A stretch of 64,000 nucleotides of DNA from Aphanomyces cochlioides (lineage: Eukaryota; Oomycota; Saprolegniomycetes; Saprolegniales; Verrucalvaceae): positions 3,968,001 through 4,032,000 of the forward strand of contig JAHQRK010000002.1 of assembly GCA_019828595.1 (NCBI GenBank), given 5' to 3'. A program made the translations under genes and the position numbers. Of this stretch, positions 1 through 10,496 are shown in pieces. The notes under the pieces were generated by a model that was not told where the DNA came from, searched no databases, and saw nothing but the letters and a program-made list of their open reading frames with translations. Numbering within the stretch: the first letter of the stretch is position 1; the number at the start of each line of letters is the position of its first letter.

Positions 1-199
1 GCATGTAGCGAATTTCCAAGGCGAAATTCTTCATCATGCTTCAATTTAGACGGTGGACACACTCTACCTCTATGGTCTTCTATCATCCTGAGTTGTGGAT
101 AAATGGGCGGCACAAACGTGACGCCGCTTCCACAGAGGATTGTGCCAGACGTCAACTTTGTCCTCTTGGTGTTTCCTCTGAAGTTTAACGTATCCACTA
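1..199. other. Left flank of the copia element
   Basis: No convincing gene. The last five bases (195-199, CACTA) recur immediately after the right LTR at 5650-5654, which identifies them as the target-site duplication of the retrotransposon. Confidence 0.6.
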
Positions 200-390
200 T
201 GTTGAGACTTCTAGAATGTAATCTCAACTTTCACATTCAAGAAAGGTCTCTTAACTATAAAACAACTTGTATATTGCGTGTTCCAGAAGACTCCAGAAGA
301 CAAACGAAGACAAACGAACACAGAATTCACACTAGGCCTAGCTAGCTTTCATGTTAACCATCTAATTCACTTTCCAACTTCCCTTCTAGA
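200..390 (+). repeat. Left LTR of copia element
   Basis: 191 bp. Contains a TATA-like CTATAAAAC near 252-262 that probably serves as the element promoter. Relative to the right LTR it carries an extra CTCCAGAAGA-like stretch near 290 and a rearranged repeat before the AATTCAC block. Confidence 0.88.
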
Positions 391-402
391 GGTTACGAGC
401 CC
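391..402 (+). promoter_or_regulatory. Primer-binding site, half-tRNA type
   Basis: GGTTACGAGCCC directly abuts the left LTR. It differs by one base from the complement of the anticodon region of eukaryotic initiator tRNA-Met, the internal-tRNA primer used by Drosophila copia and relatives. The tRNA identity is inferred from family knowledge; the position is seen directly. Confidence 0.6.
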
Positions 403-987
403 TCTACCGCCGCCGCTGCCGCCACCGTTTGACCTAGCCTCCGACGCTAGGTCAACCGCCCGAAGCCCAGCCGTCCCGCCGCACCCCGCCGAGCCCCGAG
501 ACGCCGCGTCCCGTCGCCTTTCCTGCCGCCGTCCCGCGAGCCCGCCGTTGAGCCAAAAGTCGCCGAAGCGTGCGCAGAAGACAAATCAACTTCAGCAGCA
601 CTACAGATCCCTGCCTGGACTCCTTTTATGAGATCTCGGGTTAGTACACTAAGGAAAGGGCTGTAAGCTGAACGTTGATTGGCTGAACTCCTAGTTGAGT
701 TTGCCGTATTTTATCAAGCCTTCAAGACACCAAGTCACTCAAGACACACATTCCCGGTTTCCGTGACACACATTATCCGGTTCCGGAAGACAAGCAAGCG
801 CAAGACATCTCGATCTTTCCCGACGCACCAAGGAACATTCCGGGAACAAGACCATCACTCGTGACCATCACTCACAACTGAAGTCACGAAAGTCAAGGAA
901 GTTTGGAACAGTCAACAACACAAATATCAAGTTTCGAGGTTTTAACATTTCTTCAAGACAATTTCTTGATTTAATCCTACTTTAACT

Positions 988-3900
988 ATGGGAGTTAAAT
1001 CATACGTGAACACTTTTGATGGCACCAATTTCGTCCAATGGCATACGCGCGTCATGGCGTAAGTGGAACTCAAGGACTGTGCCCAAATTTTCAAGAATCT
1101 ACCTCGAACTGCAGAAGATTATAACTCCAAGAATATATTAGCGCGAGTTATTATACTTGCTGCTATTGATGACTTACACGCGCGCATGGTATCTACCACT
1201 GAAGATGCCGTCGAAATGATGAAGATCCTTCGTGACCGTTATGGTAACAAGTCCTTCGTTGGTCATGGACGCCTGATTGACGAAGTTACCCACATGCGCA
1301 TGCGTCACAACGAAATACCTCGCTCTTATTGCGACCGGTTCGACCTTGCTATTAAAGATGCTACCAATGCTGGCATTAAGTTCTCTGACGAACAAGTCGT
1401 TCATTTCTTCCTTAATGGTTTGGACTCACGCTTCAACACGTTCGTGCAACTTCAAAGTCACCTTTTGCAACGCACACAGATTGACGCCTCAACGCTTTCG
1501 CTCATCACCACGGAACTTCTTCAAGCGTATAACTATGAACAATCGCGTTCAAGCGGTCCATCAGCGACTCCAGTCGATGAAGCTGCTCTGTCCCTTCGTC
1601 GTAATCAACGACGCAAACCACGTCGCAATGGACATGCTCAACCCGACACCAACAACGGAACAGTTTGTGCTTACTGCAACATACCAAATCACACTGAAGA
1701 AAACTGTCGTCGGAAGCAACGCGACCAGCGTCAACAAACTTCTTCTCAATCCAACCAACGACGTGTTCAATTCCAACCATCTTCCATGGCCTCCCTTGCG
1801 TCTCAGACTGCCGCAAACACACGTCGCAATGCTCGCTCGTCTGTAAGCATGCTGACGTTAGGGCCTCACTATACTCTCAATGCCTTCGAGTCTCCCGCTT
1901 CGTCATCTGCGTGGATCCTTGACTCTGGCGCATCGGATCATTTCTGCAACGATGCTGCATGGTTTGAAGAACTTCAACCATTTGAGGGTACAGTTCAAGC
2001 TGCCAATGGAAGTGACATGCCGATTGCAGGCACCGGTTCTGTCTTACTTGAGATGAACACACCCACCGGTATCATTCCTGTCACTCTCCAAGATGTACTG
2101 TTCATTCCGAACCTACAGTACAACCTTTTCTCCTTGTCGAGAGTAACTGATCGAGGATTCAACTCTCAGTTCCAGCGTAATGCTTGCTACATTACTCGCG
2201 AAGAAGTTGTGTATGCTCAAGGCTTCAAACGCGACAACTTGTACTACCTCGACATTGCAAACCCTTTGCCAACTCAGTCGTCTTCCACTCCTCACGTTGG
2301 TTTGTCCTTGTTGACAACTTCCGCTACTCCAACTCCAGCTGACCTTTGGCATGCTCGCCTTGGTCATATTAGTGTGAAGTATACTGCTAAAACGTGTCAA
2401 TACACTGATGGCATTGAGCTTGATGACTGCAAACATGCTTTTTGCGAAAGCTGCCTTGCTGGGAAGCAGTCTCGTTTACCCTTCCCCAAGCGCTCTATCT
2501 CCACAACTTCGGAACCGTTTGCTTTGGTACATTCGGACATTTGTGGACCTATGCGTCATCCTGCACTTCGTGATCGATCTCGGTATTTCATCACGTTTAC
2601 CGATGATTATTCGCGTTATGGCTTTGTGTTCTTTCTCAAGAACAAGTCGGATGCTCTCCAATGCTTCAAGGAGTTCACTGCCTATTGCCGCACTCAATTG
2701 GATCTACCTGTGCGATGTCTCCGTTCCGACAATGGCGGTGAATACTTCTCGACTTTATTCTCCGAGCTCTTACTCGAGAATGGCATCCAACACGATGCGA
2801 CCGTTCCGCATACCCCGCAGCAAAATGGTGTCAGTGAACGCATGAAACGCACTCTCGTCGAATGTGCAAGATCATTGCTTCACTTTTGCAAAGCACCTTT
2901 GCGATTTTGGGCCGAAGCTGTGTCTCATGCAATGTACCTACGGAATCGGACATACTCAGCGTCCACTCCTGGTATGACACCCTTCGAGAAATTATGGAAG
3001 TCTAAGCCTGATTTTGGTAACCTGCGTATTTTTGGCTGTGAGGCTTATGCGCATGTTGAATCGCATCAACGAACCAAGTTTGCTTCCAAGACGATACGTG
3101 CCATGTATCTTGGTCACGAGCCTAACGTCAAAGGTTATCGTCTTTACACCTCAAGCCCAGAACGGATCATCGTCAGTCGTAATGTTGTCTTTAATGAAAC
3201 CACGAGTTTCTTTACTGAAGAACCGTCGGCTGATGAATCACCCGTCTCTCAACTCATTGATGAGATCGACGATGATGACGAGCTGTCTCTAAGAGATGAG
3301 ACTTTAGCACTACCTGCAGCTCCACCAGCTTCTACCATACCCGCTCCAAATGAAGGAACTGCGATCGTTCCAAGACGTTCGACTCGCATCCGTCGCGGCA
3401 ATCCTCGCTACAATGTGCCTCTTGTACACGTTCCTCAGTCCACGTTGGTTGAACCTTTAACACCACCGACAAGACCAATACAGAGCACACCTCCCACACC
3501 TTCCATCACTGAAGCTGACACTTCCGAGTCTCGCGTTGAGAACACACCTCCGCAACCACTCGATACTCCACGCCTTCTCGTGTTGAGCCTGCTCCACAAC
3601 AATCACCTGCTGAATCTCCTGCGGACATCCCATTGCCGTCCTCACCTTCACAAGGACCAATGTCTCGCACGGACACTCCTGCTGTCACTCCTGAGTTTGT
3701 TCCCGTCATGATGCCTCCTCCGGCGTCGACAGACTCGACTTCGTTCGACGAAGATGCGCTTTGCGAACAGTTTGAGTCCTTGGCACTCAGTTTGTTTCGC
3801 CTTCGACCTGAGGCAAACTCTGATGTTCATGAACATCAACTGAGCATGCAACATCGACTTCTCGTTGCTTTAGCCTTGCAATCAACCGGGCTACCTTCGA

Positions 3901-5458
3901 CTATACGTCAAGCCCATGCTTCATCAGAGAAAAATGAATGGATTAAGGCTACTGATGCCGAATACAATTCATTGATGCAACACAATACTTGGACTCTGTG
4001 TGAACTTCCACCTGACCGTAAACCCATTGGATGCCGATGGATCTTTACGAAGAAGTACGCTGCTGATGGTACTTTGTCACGCTACAAAGCACGCCTTGTT
4101 GCTCAAGGCTTCACTCAAGTTGCTGGCGTTGACTACACTGAAGGGTTTTTCTCCTGTAATCCGCACTTCGAGCATTCGTTTCCTACTTGCTCTTGCTGCG
4201 ATGAGTTCCATGCATATCTGCCACATGGATGTGCAAACTGCTTTCCTCAACGGAAACCTCCAGGAAACACTCTACATGAAACAACCTCCGGGATATGTCC
4301 AACCTGGCTCAGAACATCTTGTCTGCCGTTTGAACAAGAGCATCTATGGACTTAAACAATCTTCCCGTGAATGGAACTCTGCATTGGATTCTTACTTTAA
4401 GTCACAACGCTTCACACAACTTAAGTCTGATCCATGCATCTACTTCCGACGTACACCAAGGTTTAGTTTTGGTGGGCGTATATGTCGACGACTTCATCCT
4501 TCTGTCCACACATTCAAACTTAATGGACTCCACGAAGCGTGCCTTATCCGCTCGCTTCACCATGAAGGACTTGGGAACCTTAACCTACTGCCTCGGCATC
4601 GAAGTTAAACGCCTTGAGGATGGTTCCATTTTACTACACCAAAGCCGATACATCTCGGACATACTTGCTAAGCATGGCCTTGCCGACTGCAATCCAATTT
4701 CAACACCTCAGGACAGCCATACAGCCTCTTTCCGATCGTCTAGTTCTACACCCTCGTTGCCATTTCGCAATGTGGTGGGCGAACTGCTCTATCTCACGAC
4801 GACAACGGGTCCTGATATCGCTTTTACTGTTACATTGCTTTCACGGCACCTCAACAACCCTGAAGAAGAACATCAACACATCGCTAAGCGTGTACTCCGC
4901 TACCTTCAAGGAACGAAAGATTATGGAATATGCTACACCAAGCAAGACTCCTCCGACTATCTCATTGAGCTATTCGTCGATGCCGACTATGCCAATGATG
5001 CAACCACTCGCAGATCCACCTCGGGTTACTTTCTGTTCCTGAACGGATGTTTGATTTCGTGGAAATCCAAACTGCAAAACATAGTTGCTTTGTCCACTTC
5101 CGAAGCCGAATACATTTCCATGTCTTTTGGACTACAAGAAGCACTATGGCTCAAGTCATTGCTTGAAGAACTCGAACTTTCTGTCAAACTGCCCATCATC
5201 GTTTATGAAGACAACCAAAGTACAATCAACATGGCTGAAAACTCAACCCTTCAACAACGAACCAAGCACATCGATGTTCGTCATCACTTCATTCGAGACT
5301 TAGTCCGCGAGCACATCATCAAGATCGACTATTGCCCCACTAATGAAATGCTTGCTGACATGCTAACCAAAGCATTGCCTCGACCAAAGTTTCAAGAGCA
5401 TCTCTCGAAAGTCATGACCCTTCTCTCTCACTACATCGAAGAAGAAAGTTTCAATTAG
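988..5458 (+). pseudogene. Copia gag-pol polyprotein, broken
   Basis: The first ATG (988) opens MGVKSYVNTFDGTNFVQWH, a typical copia gag start, but an in-frame TAA lies at 1060-1062. After it the frame continues to 3711 and shows a gag domain, a CCHC zinc knuckle (CAYCNIPNHTEENC, about 1663-1704), an aspartic protease motif (DSGASDHF, about 1921), the GAG-pre-integrase HHCC finger (LWHARLGH ... CESC), and an integrase core with D, D and E residues (HSDICGP, RSDNGGEY, QQNGVSERM). The frame then changes near 3560-3630, again near 4145 and near 4450. The pieces carry reverse transcriptase (KARLVAQGF, HMDVQTAFLNG, YVDDF) and RNase H (DADYAND, STSEAEY, KHIDVRHHF), ending at 5458. One stop plus three frame changes make it a pseudogene. 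Confidence 0.92.
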
Positions 5459-5465
5459 GGGGGAA

Positions 5466-5649
5466 TGTTGAGACTTCTAGAATGTAATCTCAACTTTCAC
5501 ATTCAAGAAAGGTCTCTTAACTATAAAACAACTTGTATATTGCGTGTTCCAGAAGACAAACGAAGACAAACGAAGACCACAGAATTCACACTAGGCCTAG
5601 CTAGCTTTCATGTTAACCATCTAATTCACTTTCCAACTTCCCATCTAGA
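5466..5649 (+). repeat. Right LTR of copia element
   Basis: 184 bp, followed by CACTA. An inverted copy lies at 5857-6040 inside the second arm of the palindrome. Confidence 0.9.
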
Positions 5650-6047
5650 CACTATAATCTAATCCGGCTAAATTATTAATATTTTGATAAATATTTAAAG
5701 TTAATAGGAAAATGTATAATTTTCCTTTACGAAACAGATTTGTCTCGTGATTCATGCTATTATCCGGATTTGTTCGTTTATTTTGATTCGTGTGTGTTTC
5801 GTGAAATATTTTTATTTATCAAAATATTAATAATTTAGCCGGATTAGATTATAGTGTCTAGATGGGAAGTTGGAAAGTGAATTAGATGGTTAACATGAAA
5901 GCTAGCTAGGCCTAGTGTGAATTCTGTGGTCTTCGTTTGTCTTCGTTTGTCTTCTGGAACACGCAATATACAAGTTGTTTTATAGTTAAGAGACCTTTCT
6001 TGAATGTGAAAGTTGAGATTACATTCTAGAAGTCTCAACATTCCCCC

Positions 6048-6449
6048 CTAATTGAAACTTTCTTCTTCGATGTAGTGAGAGAGAGGGGTCATGACTTTCG
6101 AGAGATGCTCTTGAAACTTTGGTCGAGGCAATGCTTTGGTTAGCATGTCAGCAAGCATTTCATTAGTGGGGCAATAGTCGATCTTGATGATGTGCTCGCG
6201 GACTAAGTCTCGAATGAAGTGATGACGAACATCGATGTGCTTGGTTCGTTGTTGAAGGGTTGAGTTTTCAGCCATGTTGATTGTACTTTGGTTGTCTTCA
6301 TAAACGATGATGGGCAGTTTGACAGAAAGTTCGAGTTCTTCAAGCAATGACTTGAGCCATAGTGCTTCTTGTAGTCCAAAAGACATGGAAATGTATTCGG
6401 CTTCGGAAGTGGACAAAGCAACTATGTTTTGCAGTTTGGATTTCCACGA
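6048..6449 (-). pseudogene. Copia RNase H fragment in inverted arm
   Basis: The reverse strand encodes the last about 134 residues of the copia polyprotein (from SWKSKLQNIVALSTSEAEY to IEEESFN), identical to the forward copy except one residue near the end (Leu to Pro, MTLLSH against MTPLSH). The upstream residues that are in frame to about 6533 derive from unrelated flanking DNA. It lacks all other pol domains. Confidence 0.88.
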
Positions 6450-7186
6450 TCTCAACCTTGGGGATTTTGTGGATGCAACAAGATGAAAAGGAACGCAGCG
6501 TGGACTGGGACGCAGATGTGCTACGATAAGCACCCAGAAATCAAGTGTCCTTCGAGGTCATGGACGTGAAAATCCCCCCCAAAACCCTCTCGACCTTGTC
6601 GATGGTAGCGATTTCCTCTGCAGCTGTCTGCCCTGCCTTGACTCGTCCAGCTGCTTGGGACACGATTAAAGTCAAAGTAGGTGTCCAAGTCGACGATTTG
6701 CAGAGAAGTCGACTACAGTAATGAGCCGTGAGGGGGAGAAGTCGCTGTTCGAGAGTAATTGTGAAGAGGACGTGGCCCAATGTTTTGCCGCCTCAAGGAA
6801 TCCAACAAGCAGACTGTAGAGAATGCACAATGACGCGGATTGGAGCTCTCTGGAAGACCCTTTTCGCCAAGACGGGCCGTCGACTGGCAGGTGTTTCAAT
6901 AAAAAAGTTGTTTTAGCTTAGTGTTATTGTGAGATACATTCTAAATAGTGAGATGGGCTGGAAATGTATCGATTTTTTTAATCGATTTCGGAATCTCGCA
7001 GCCAATCAGAATCGATTATTTAACTAATTCACGCAAAACACACCCAAACACACCCTAACTCACATGCAATTAATTTGGCCTATATTCGGTTGAACTTGGC
7101 TTCAGTATGGTCAAATCGATTTGGAAATGCATTTGATTTTTGGTCAAAAATACAAATTTGACTGAAATTGACAATACCTTGCAGCG
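6450..7186. other. Intergenic, no gene seen
   Basis: Short open frames on both strands lack recognisable domains. The right part (6950-7180) is AT-rich with ATCGATT runs and CCAATCA-type sequences. Confidence 0.5.
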
Positions 7187-7609
7187 TTATTCTTCCTTGT
7201 GTTTCTTGAGGATCATCCGCTTGAGTTCGTCCATCTTCATGACTTTTGAGTCAAAAAGTCCTGCGTTGGACATTCCGCGACGTCGGTCAACTGAAGAACG
7301 GAATCCTTGTCGCTTCGCTTTTCGACCACACGTTTCCAGCACCTTTTGATAAGCCTGCCATCCATCCAACTCGCCATCGGTGCACTTGGCAGCATGGTCT
7401 GACACGCGTGAGAGTAGTTGTTTGCACGCTGACTTGGCGCACCAAGCAGCATGAGGAGCTGTCGCTCTCGCTTCTGGACAATCATGGCTGTGGCGGTGGA
7501 CAAAGCGTGAGAGTCCAGCGTTGCCATTGCAGCTCGTTGATGCCGTCACACTGACAAAAAGGCATGCGCTGACAAGGAGAAGAACCGCAGCATGTGCACG
7601 ACTGAGCAT
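7187..7609 (-). CDS. Secreted elicitin-like protein
   Basis: 140 residues. The ATG at 7609 gives a classic signal peptide (MLSRAHAAVLLLVSACLFVS, cut near Ala-Ser-Thr). The mature part has six cysteines with spacing X16, X12, X4, X13, X17; the central WCAKSACKQLL ... KC block matches the C-X4-C-X13/14-C core of elicitins (family pattern MC-x-S-x-AC). Elicitins are small secreted oomycete proteins that bind sterols or lipids and can be perceived by hosts. The first two and last loops are shorter than the canonical 23-residue loops, so this is a divergent elicitin-like member, and it carries a basic tail (KKHKEE). A TTATCCGGATAA palindrome lies about 190 bp upstream. Lipid binding is inferred, not shown. 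Confidence 0.68.
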   Translation of the reverse strand: MLSRAHAAVLLLVSACLFVSVTASTSCNGNAGLSRFVHRHSHDCPEARATAPHAAWCAKSACKQLLSRVSDHAAKCTDGELDGWQAYQKVLETCGRKAKRQGFRSSVDRRRGMSNAGLFDSKVMKMDELKRMILKKHKEE

Positions 7610-7797
7610 ATTTCGAAATGAACGGAACAAAAGAGTCAAGTCTGGTCGAACATTCCAGCAGGAGGAGGAGGAATCTCGTCCGATCTGCAGCCTTTCTGGG
7701 TGTCACAAAATGCAACATGCGACCACGTATTCAGGATTTCAATCACCATTTCAAATGTCTCACCAGTTGTTGTATCTAACATTTTGGTGAGAAGTTT

Positions 7798-7811
7798 TTT
7801 TATCCGGATAA
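7798..7811. promoter_or_regulatory. TTATCCGGATAA palindrome upstream of elicitin-like gene
   Basis: TTTATCCGGATAAA lies about 190 bp upstream of the start at 7609. The same palindrome with the same neighbourhood (TCTCACCA ... TCCGGATAA-N-GATCC) recurs at about 9619-9632 upstream of the decayed relative, so promoter and gene were duplicated together. Confidence 0.45.
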
Positions 7812-8819
7812 AGATCCGCGTGATTGTTAATCTGAAAATGCTAACGTAGTTAGCAGTTGATGCTTTCTTCACTGGTCTGTTTAACTAAACGATGCGCATA
7901 AAGAAGATTCTAGCTATTGGGAGCCACAGCAAGAGTCTCCGAGCCTTATAAGTCCATCCTCCAGAGCTGTGACATTCGTTATCCGGAGGGCTGTTTTCTG
8001 GACGAGGGGGAAGGCCTGCGCCGCGTCCAAGGCACGAACGACTCATTCTTGGGCTGGATTTGGGTGCGGTGCAGTTGCTAGAGTGTCGTAATTGCAGCAC
8101 AGTTTTGACCTTGATCGTTAGACGAAGAATAACCCGTGAATTTCAACGAAGGTGGCCTGTAACTTGCGCAAATTGTAGCCTGAAGAGAAACTAAAGGATG
8201 GCCTCTGTGGTCATGGTCAGCCATGCAAACACCATCAATGCACTCGCTTTAGAGCATGTTGATCGCAGCTATCTTTCCCTTGGGCAAAATTGCTCACCAC
8301 TGGGCTTGAAGTTACAATTGGACGAACGACAGTGCGACAGCAAGCACTTCGTTTGGCCTCCTGATTGCAGCTCTTCGTGTTCCTTTTGACCGAGCAGACA
8401 ATCGAGAAAGCACACCGAAGGAAAGTGCGCGTGTCTTTTCAGTTGCGACTCGAAGGCCAAGCAGTTTCCTCAGGCAATAATACTGCTGCCCTCTGTCTTG
8501 ACGACAGTGGGTGCTTCCCATGGACATAGTCTTAACGTGGCAGTAACATCATCGCACTCATATCCTCTGCTCCTCACCCAGTCCGACCATTCCATCCAGC
8601 TTGGACTAGATCAAGACATCTGGGGAAGGTAGATCCTCAGTTGCGTGATTTGCAATACTTGGGGCTATCTTATTGCGCTGCCACGTTCTCGTGGTCTTGA
8701 CAACTTTCATCTTTTAGAAACTTCTTGAGACTTGGTTCTGGAGCAGTTCTGTACGACATAAGCCCAGATGCGATAGCGCGCACAGGCGCCGAAAGAATGT
8801 CGTTCAAGTCTTGATCGAT
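7812..8819. other. Intergenic, no gene seen
   Basis: About 1 kb with only overlapping short open frames and no recognisable protein. A second TTATCCGGA lies near 7980. Confidence 0.45.
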
Positions 8820-9110
8820 CTCGTGTGCTTTGAGGATCATCTTCCCCAGTTCCTTCATGCCCATGGGCTACCGCATCGATGATTCCTGATTTGGCCACTC
8901 TGTTGTGGCGATCAAAGCTATCCGAAAGCTTTGTAGCTTGGCCCCGTGGCCACATTCCAGGCATATTTTGGCACGCCTGCATCAACTGTGTTGTTGTCAC
9001 TACATTTGATAGCAAGCCCCACCACACGAGAGAGCAGTGGCTTGATGCTGCACCAAGTCGCCGGGGGGGGGGCACGCTAGCTTCTGGACAATCCTACCAG
9101 TGGAGACGAA
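8820..9110 (-). pseudogene. Decayed elicitin-like copy 1
   Basis: Nucleotide similarity to the gene at 7187-7609 is visible in several blocks: TTGAGGATCATC (8829) matches the C-terminal coding region, TTCCAGGCA-N-TTTTG (8955) and GCCTGC(A/C)ATC match the middle, and CTTCTGGACAATC (9080) matches the region before the second cysteine. Reading frames are disrupted and no signal peptide remains. Includes an unusual run of nine G at 9062-9070. Confidence 0.5.
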
Positions 9111-9269
9111 TAAAATGAGTCAGTCAAACGACGTGATATCAAGTCGCCAACGTCGTCGCATCGACAAAGGCACAGCTCTCCTTGGTTTCAAACCAATGAG
9201 TTGCTGGCGAAAGTAGACTTTCAGATGTTCATGAGGGATGATGTGGTATTTTTCCACCGGTAAGCAGAT

Positions 9270-9510
9270 TCATTTGAATACACACCGCGCTCCAAGCCGC
9301 GGCAATGGCCCATCGAGGAACGAAAACCTTGTAGATACCGTAGTCCCCACTCCGCCACAACGCACAGCCATTCAGGTCGTTCTCAGCGCGCTTGGCAGCA
9401 GCATAGACAAGCAGGATGTTGCGCCGAGAAGAGCAAGCCAACCACGATCGATGATGGACAAAGCTGGCGAGTCCAACAACTCGATGGCAACTTACACCTC
9501 TGCACACTGA
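9270..9510 (-). pseudogene. Decayed elicitin-like copy 2
   Basis: The reverse strand retains LASFVHHRSW, comparable to LSRFVHRHSH of the intact gene, and the bases GGACAAAGC-N3-GAGTCCA (9453) align with the intact gene at 7498. The Cys pattern is lost. Its upstream region (9530-9640) still resembles the intact promoter region. Confidence 0.45.
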
Positions 9511-9639
9511 CATGCCCAAACGACAATTGGTGAGACATTTGAAATGGGTTTGATTACCATGTCAAGTGTCTCACCATTGAATTTACTACGTAGTAGTAAA
9601 TTGCTCACCATGGATGTCAGTTATCCGGATAACGATCCA

Positions 9640-10152
9640 AACCATTAGTTGTTCAGTTCAGCGGACAAAGCCAGGCGAATGATGCGTATCTCGTTGGACG
9701 TCTAAGCTGGAATAAGACGTGAACGCCGTTCATTTATGGCTCGTTGACGACGCCTTTATCGTCTTTTCAAGGCTGTTGGCTAGGATCAGCTCTAGCTCTA
9801 GTAGGAACGATGCTGTCGTTGGCAGTAGAAGCAGATCAGCCCCACAAGATAGTGCTTTCCAAGTGTCAGGCTCGGCGGCAATTGGGTTGATTCATGCTAA
9901 ATGCCTGAATAATTTCTCTACTAGCAGAGCTACATGAGCCCGCTGCCGTCGAACGCTAAAAAAATCGACAAGTTGCTATCAGACGAATGACGACATGACA
10001 ACAAGTCAATACTTTGCATTATGACAATTTGCCACGCTCTACGTGGTCGAGCAGAGAGTACAGAATTTATGCCAAAGCCACGTGGAAGTAGCGCGGACCC
10101 TCCCCATTTCGACACAAAGTTGTGCATTTCCCCTACCTCATGTTTGCTGTCC
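9640..10152. other. Intergenic, no gene seen
   Basis: No open frame with recognisable content on either strand. Confidence 0.4.
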
Positions 10153-10256
10153 ACAGTGACGACTATGCACAGCGGGCGATTCCTATGGCATTAGGAATCG
10201 CTAAATAACAGTGACGACTATGCACAGCGGGCGATTCCTATGGCATTAGGAATCGC
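10153..10256. repeat. Two tandem copies of a 49-bp hairpin unit
   Basis: Bases 10153-10201 and 10208-10256 are identical, period 55. Each unit ends in a perfect hairpin: GCGATTCCTA, loop TGGCAT, TAGGAATCGC. Function unknown. Confidence 0.85.
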
Positions 10257-10496
10257 CTAATGAACTTGGCTTGAACACGTATCCTCGGACTTCCACTGTC
10301 GACCCACGGTGTTTTCCCTTGGCTAGTCTGTGACGTATCCATGTGGACATTATCTCCACTGGAGGGCTTTCATGGCTTTATGCGTCTATGATGGAGCTGA
10401 GGTCTATCGCTCTAGTTTATATCAAGACGAAGTGGAATATCCGATGCCGAGACTTTGGGCTGAGTCCCAGTAGTTGTTGTCTAGATATTATACGAA

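Larger units (their letters stand above)
200..5649 (+). mobile_element. Ty1/copia LTR retrotransposon, decayed
   Basis: A full-length copia-type element bounded by two LTRs (200-390 and 5466-5649), with CACTA on both outer sides as a 5-bp target duplication. The LTRs begin with TGTTGAG and end in TCTAGA rather than the usual CA; the duplication supports these ends. A primer-binding site follows the left LTR at 391 and a purine tract (AGGGGGGAA, about 5457-5465) precedes the right LTR. The internal region carries gag, protease, integrase, reverse transcriptase and RNase H in copia order. The two LTRs differ by a 7-bp length change in a short AGAC/GAAGAC-type repeat, and the coding region carries a stop and three frame changes, so the copy is old and cannot move by itself. 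Confidence 0.93.
5057..6449. repeat. 637-bp inverted duplication of the copia 3' end
   Basis: Bases 5057-5693 and 5813-6449 are reverse complements of each other, both exactly 637 bp, separated by a 119-bp spacer. Each arm contains the RNase H end of pol, the right LTR, the 5-bp target duplication and 39 bp of flanking DNA. I see one clear substitution between arms (5421 T against 6085, which implies C). Because flanking DNA is included, this is an inverted duplication of a whole locus end and not a second insertion. It may be a real fold-back duplication or an assembly/chimera product; the substitution argues mildly for a real one. Confidence 0.9.

Noticed and set aside
5694..5812. The spacer and AT-rich inner arms of the copia palindrome looked like a CACTA-type MITE (ends CACTATAATC and GATTATAGTG)
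   Set aside because: The inverted symmetry continues for 600 bp into the retrotransposon, and CACTA is the target duplication of the copia element, so a separate MITE is not needed.
8198..8527. Overlapping open frames of 60-70 residues on both strands
   Set aside because: No recognisable domain, conflicting strands and no splice support.
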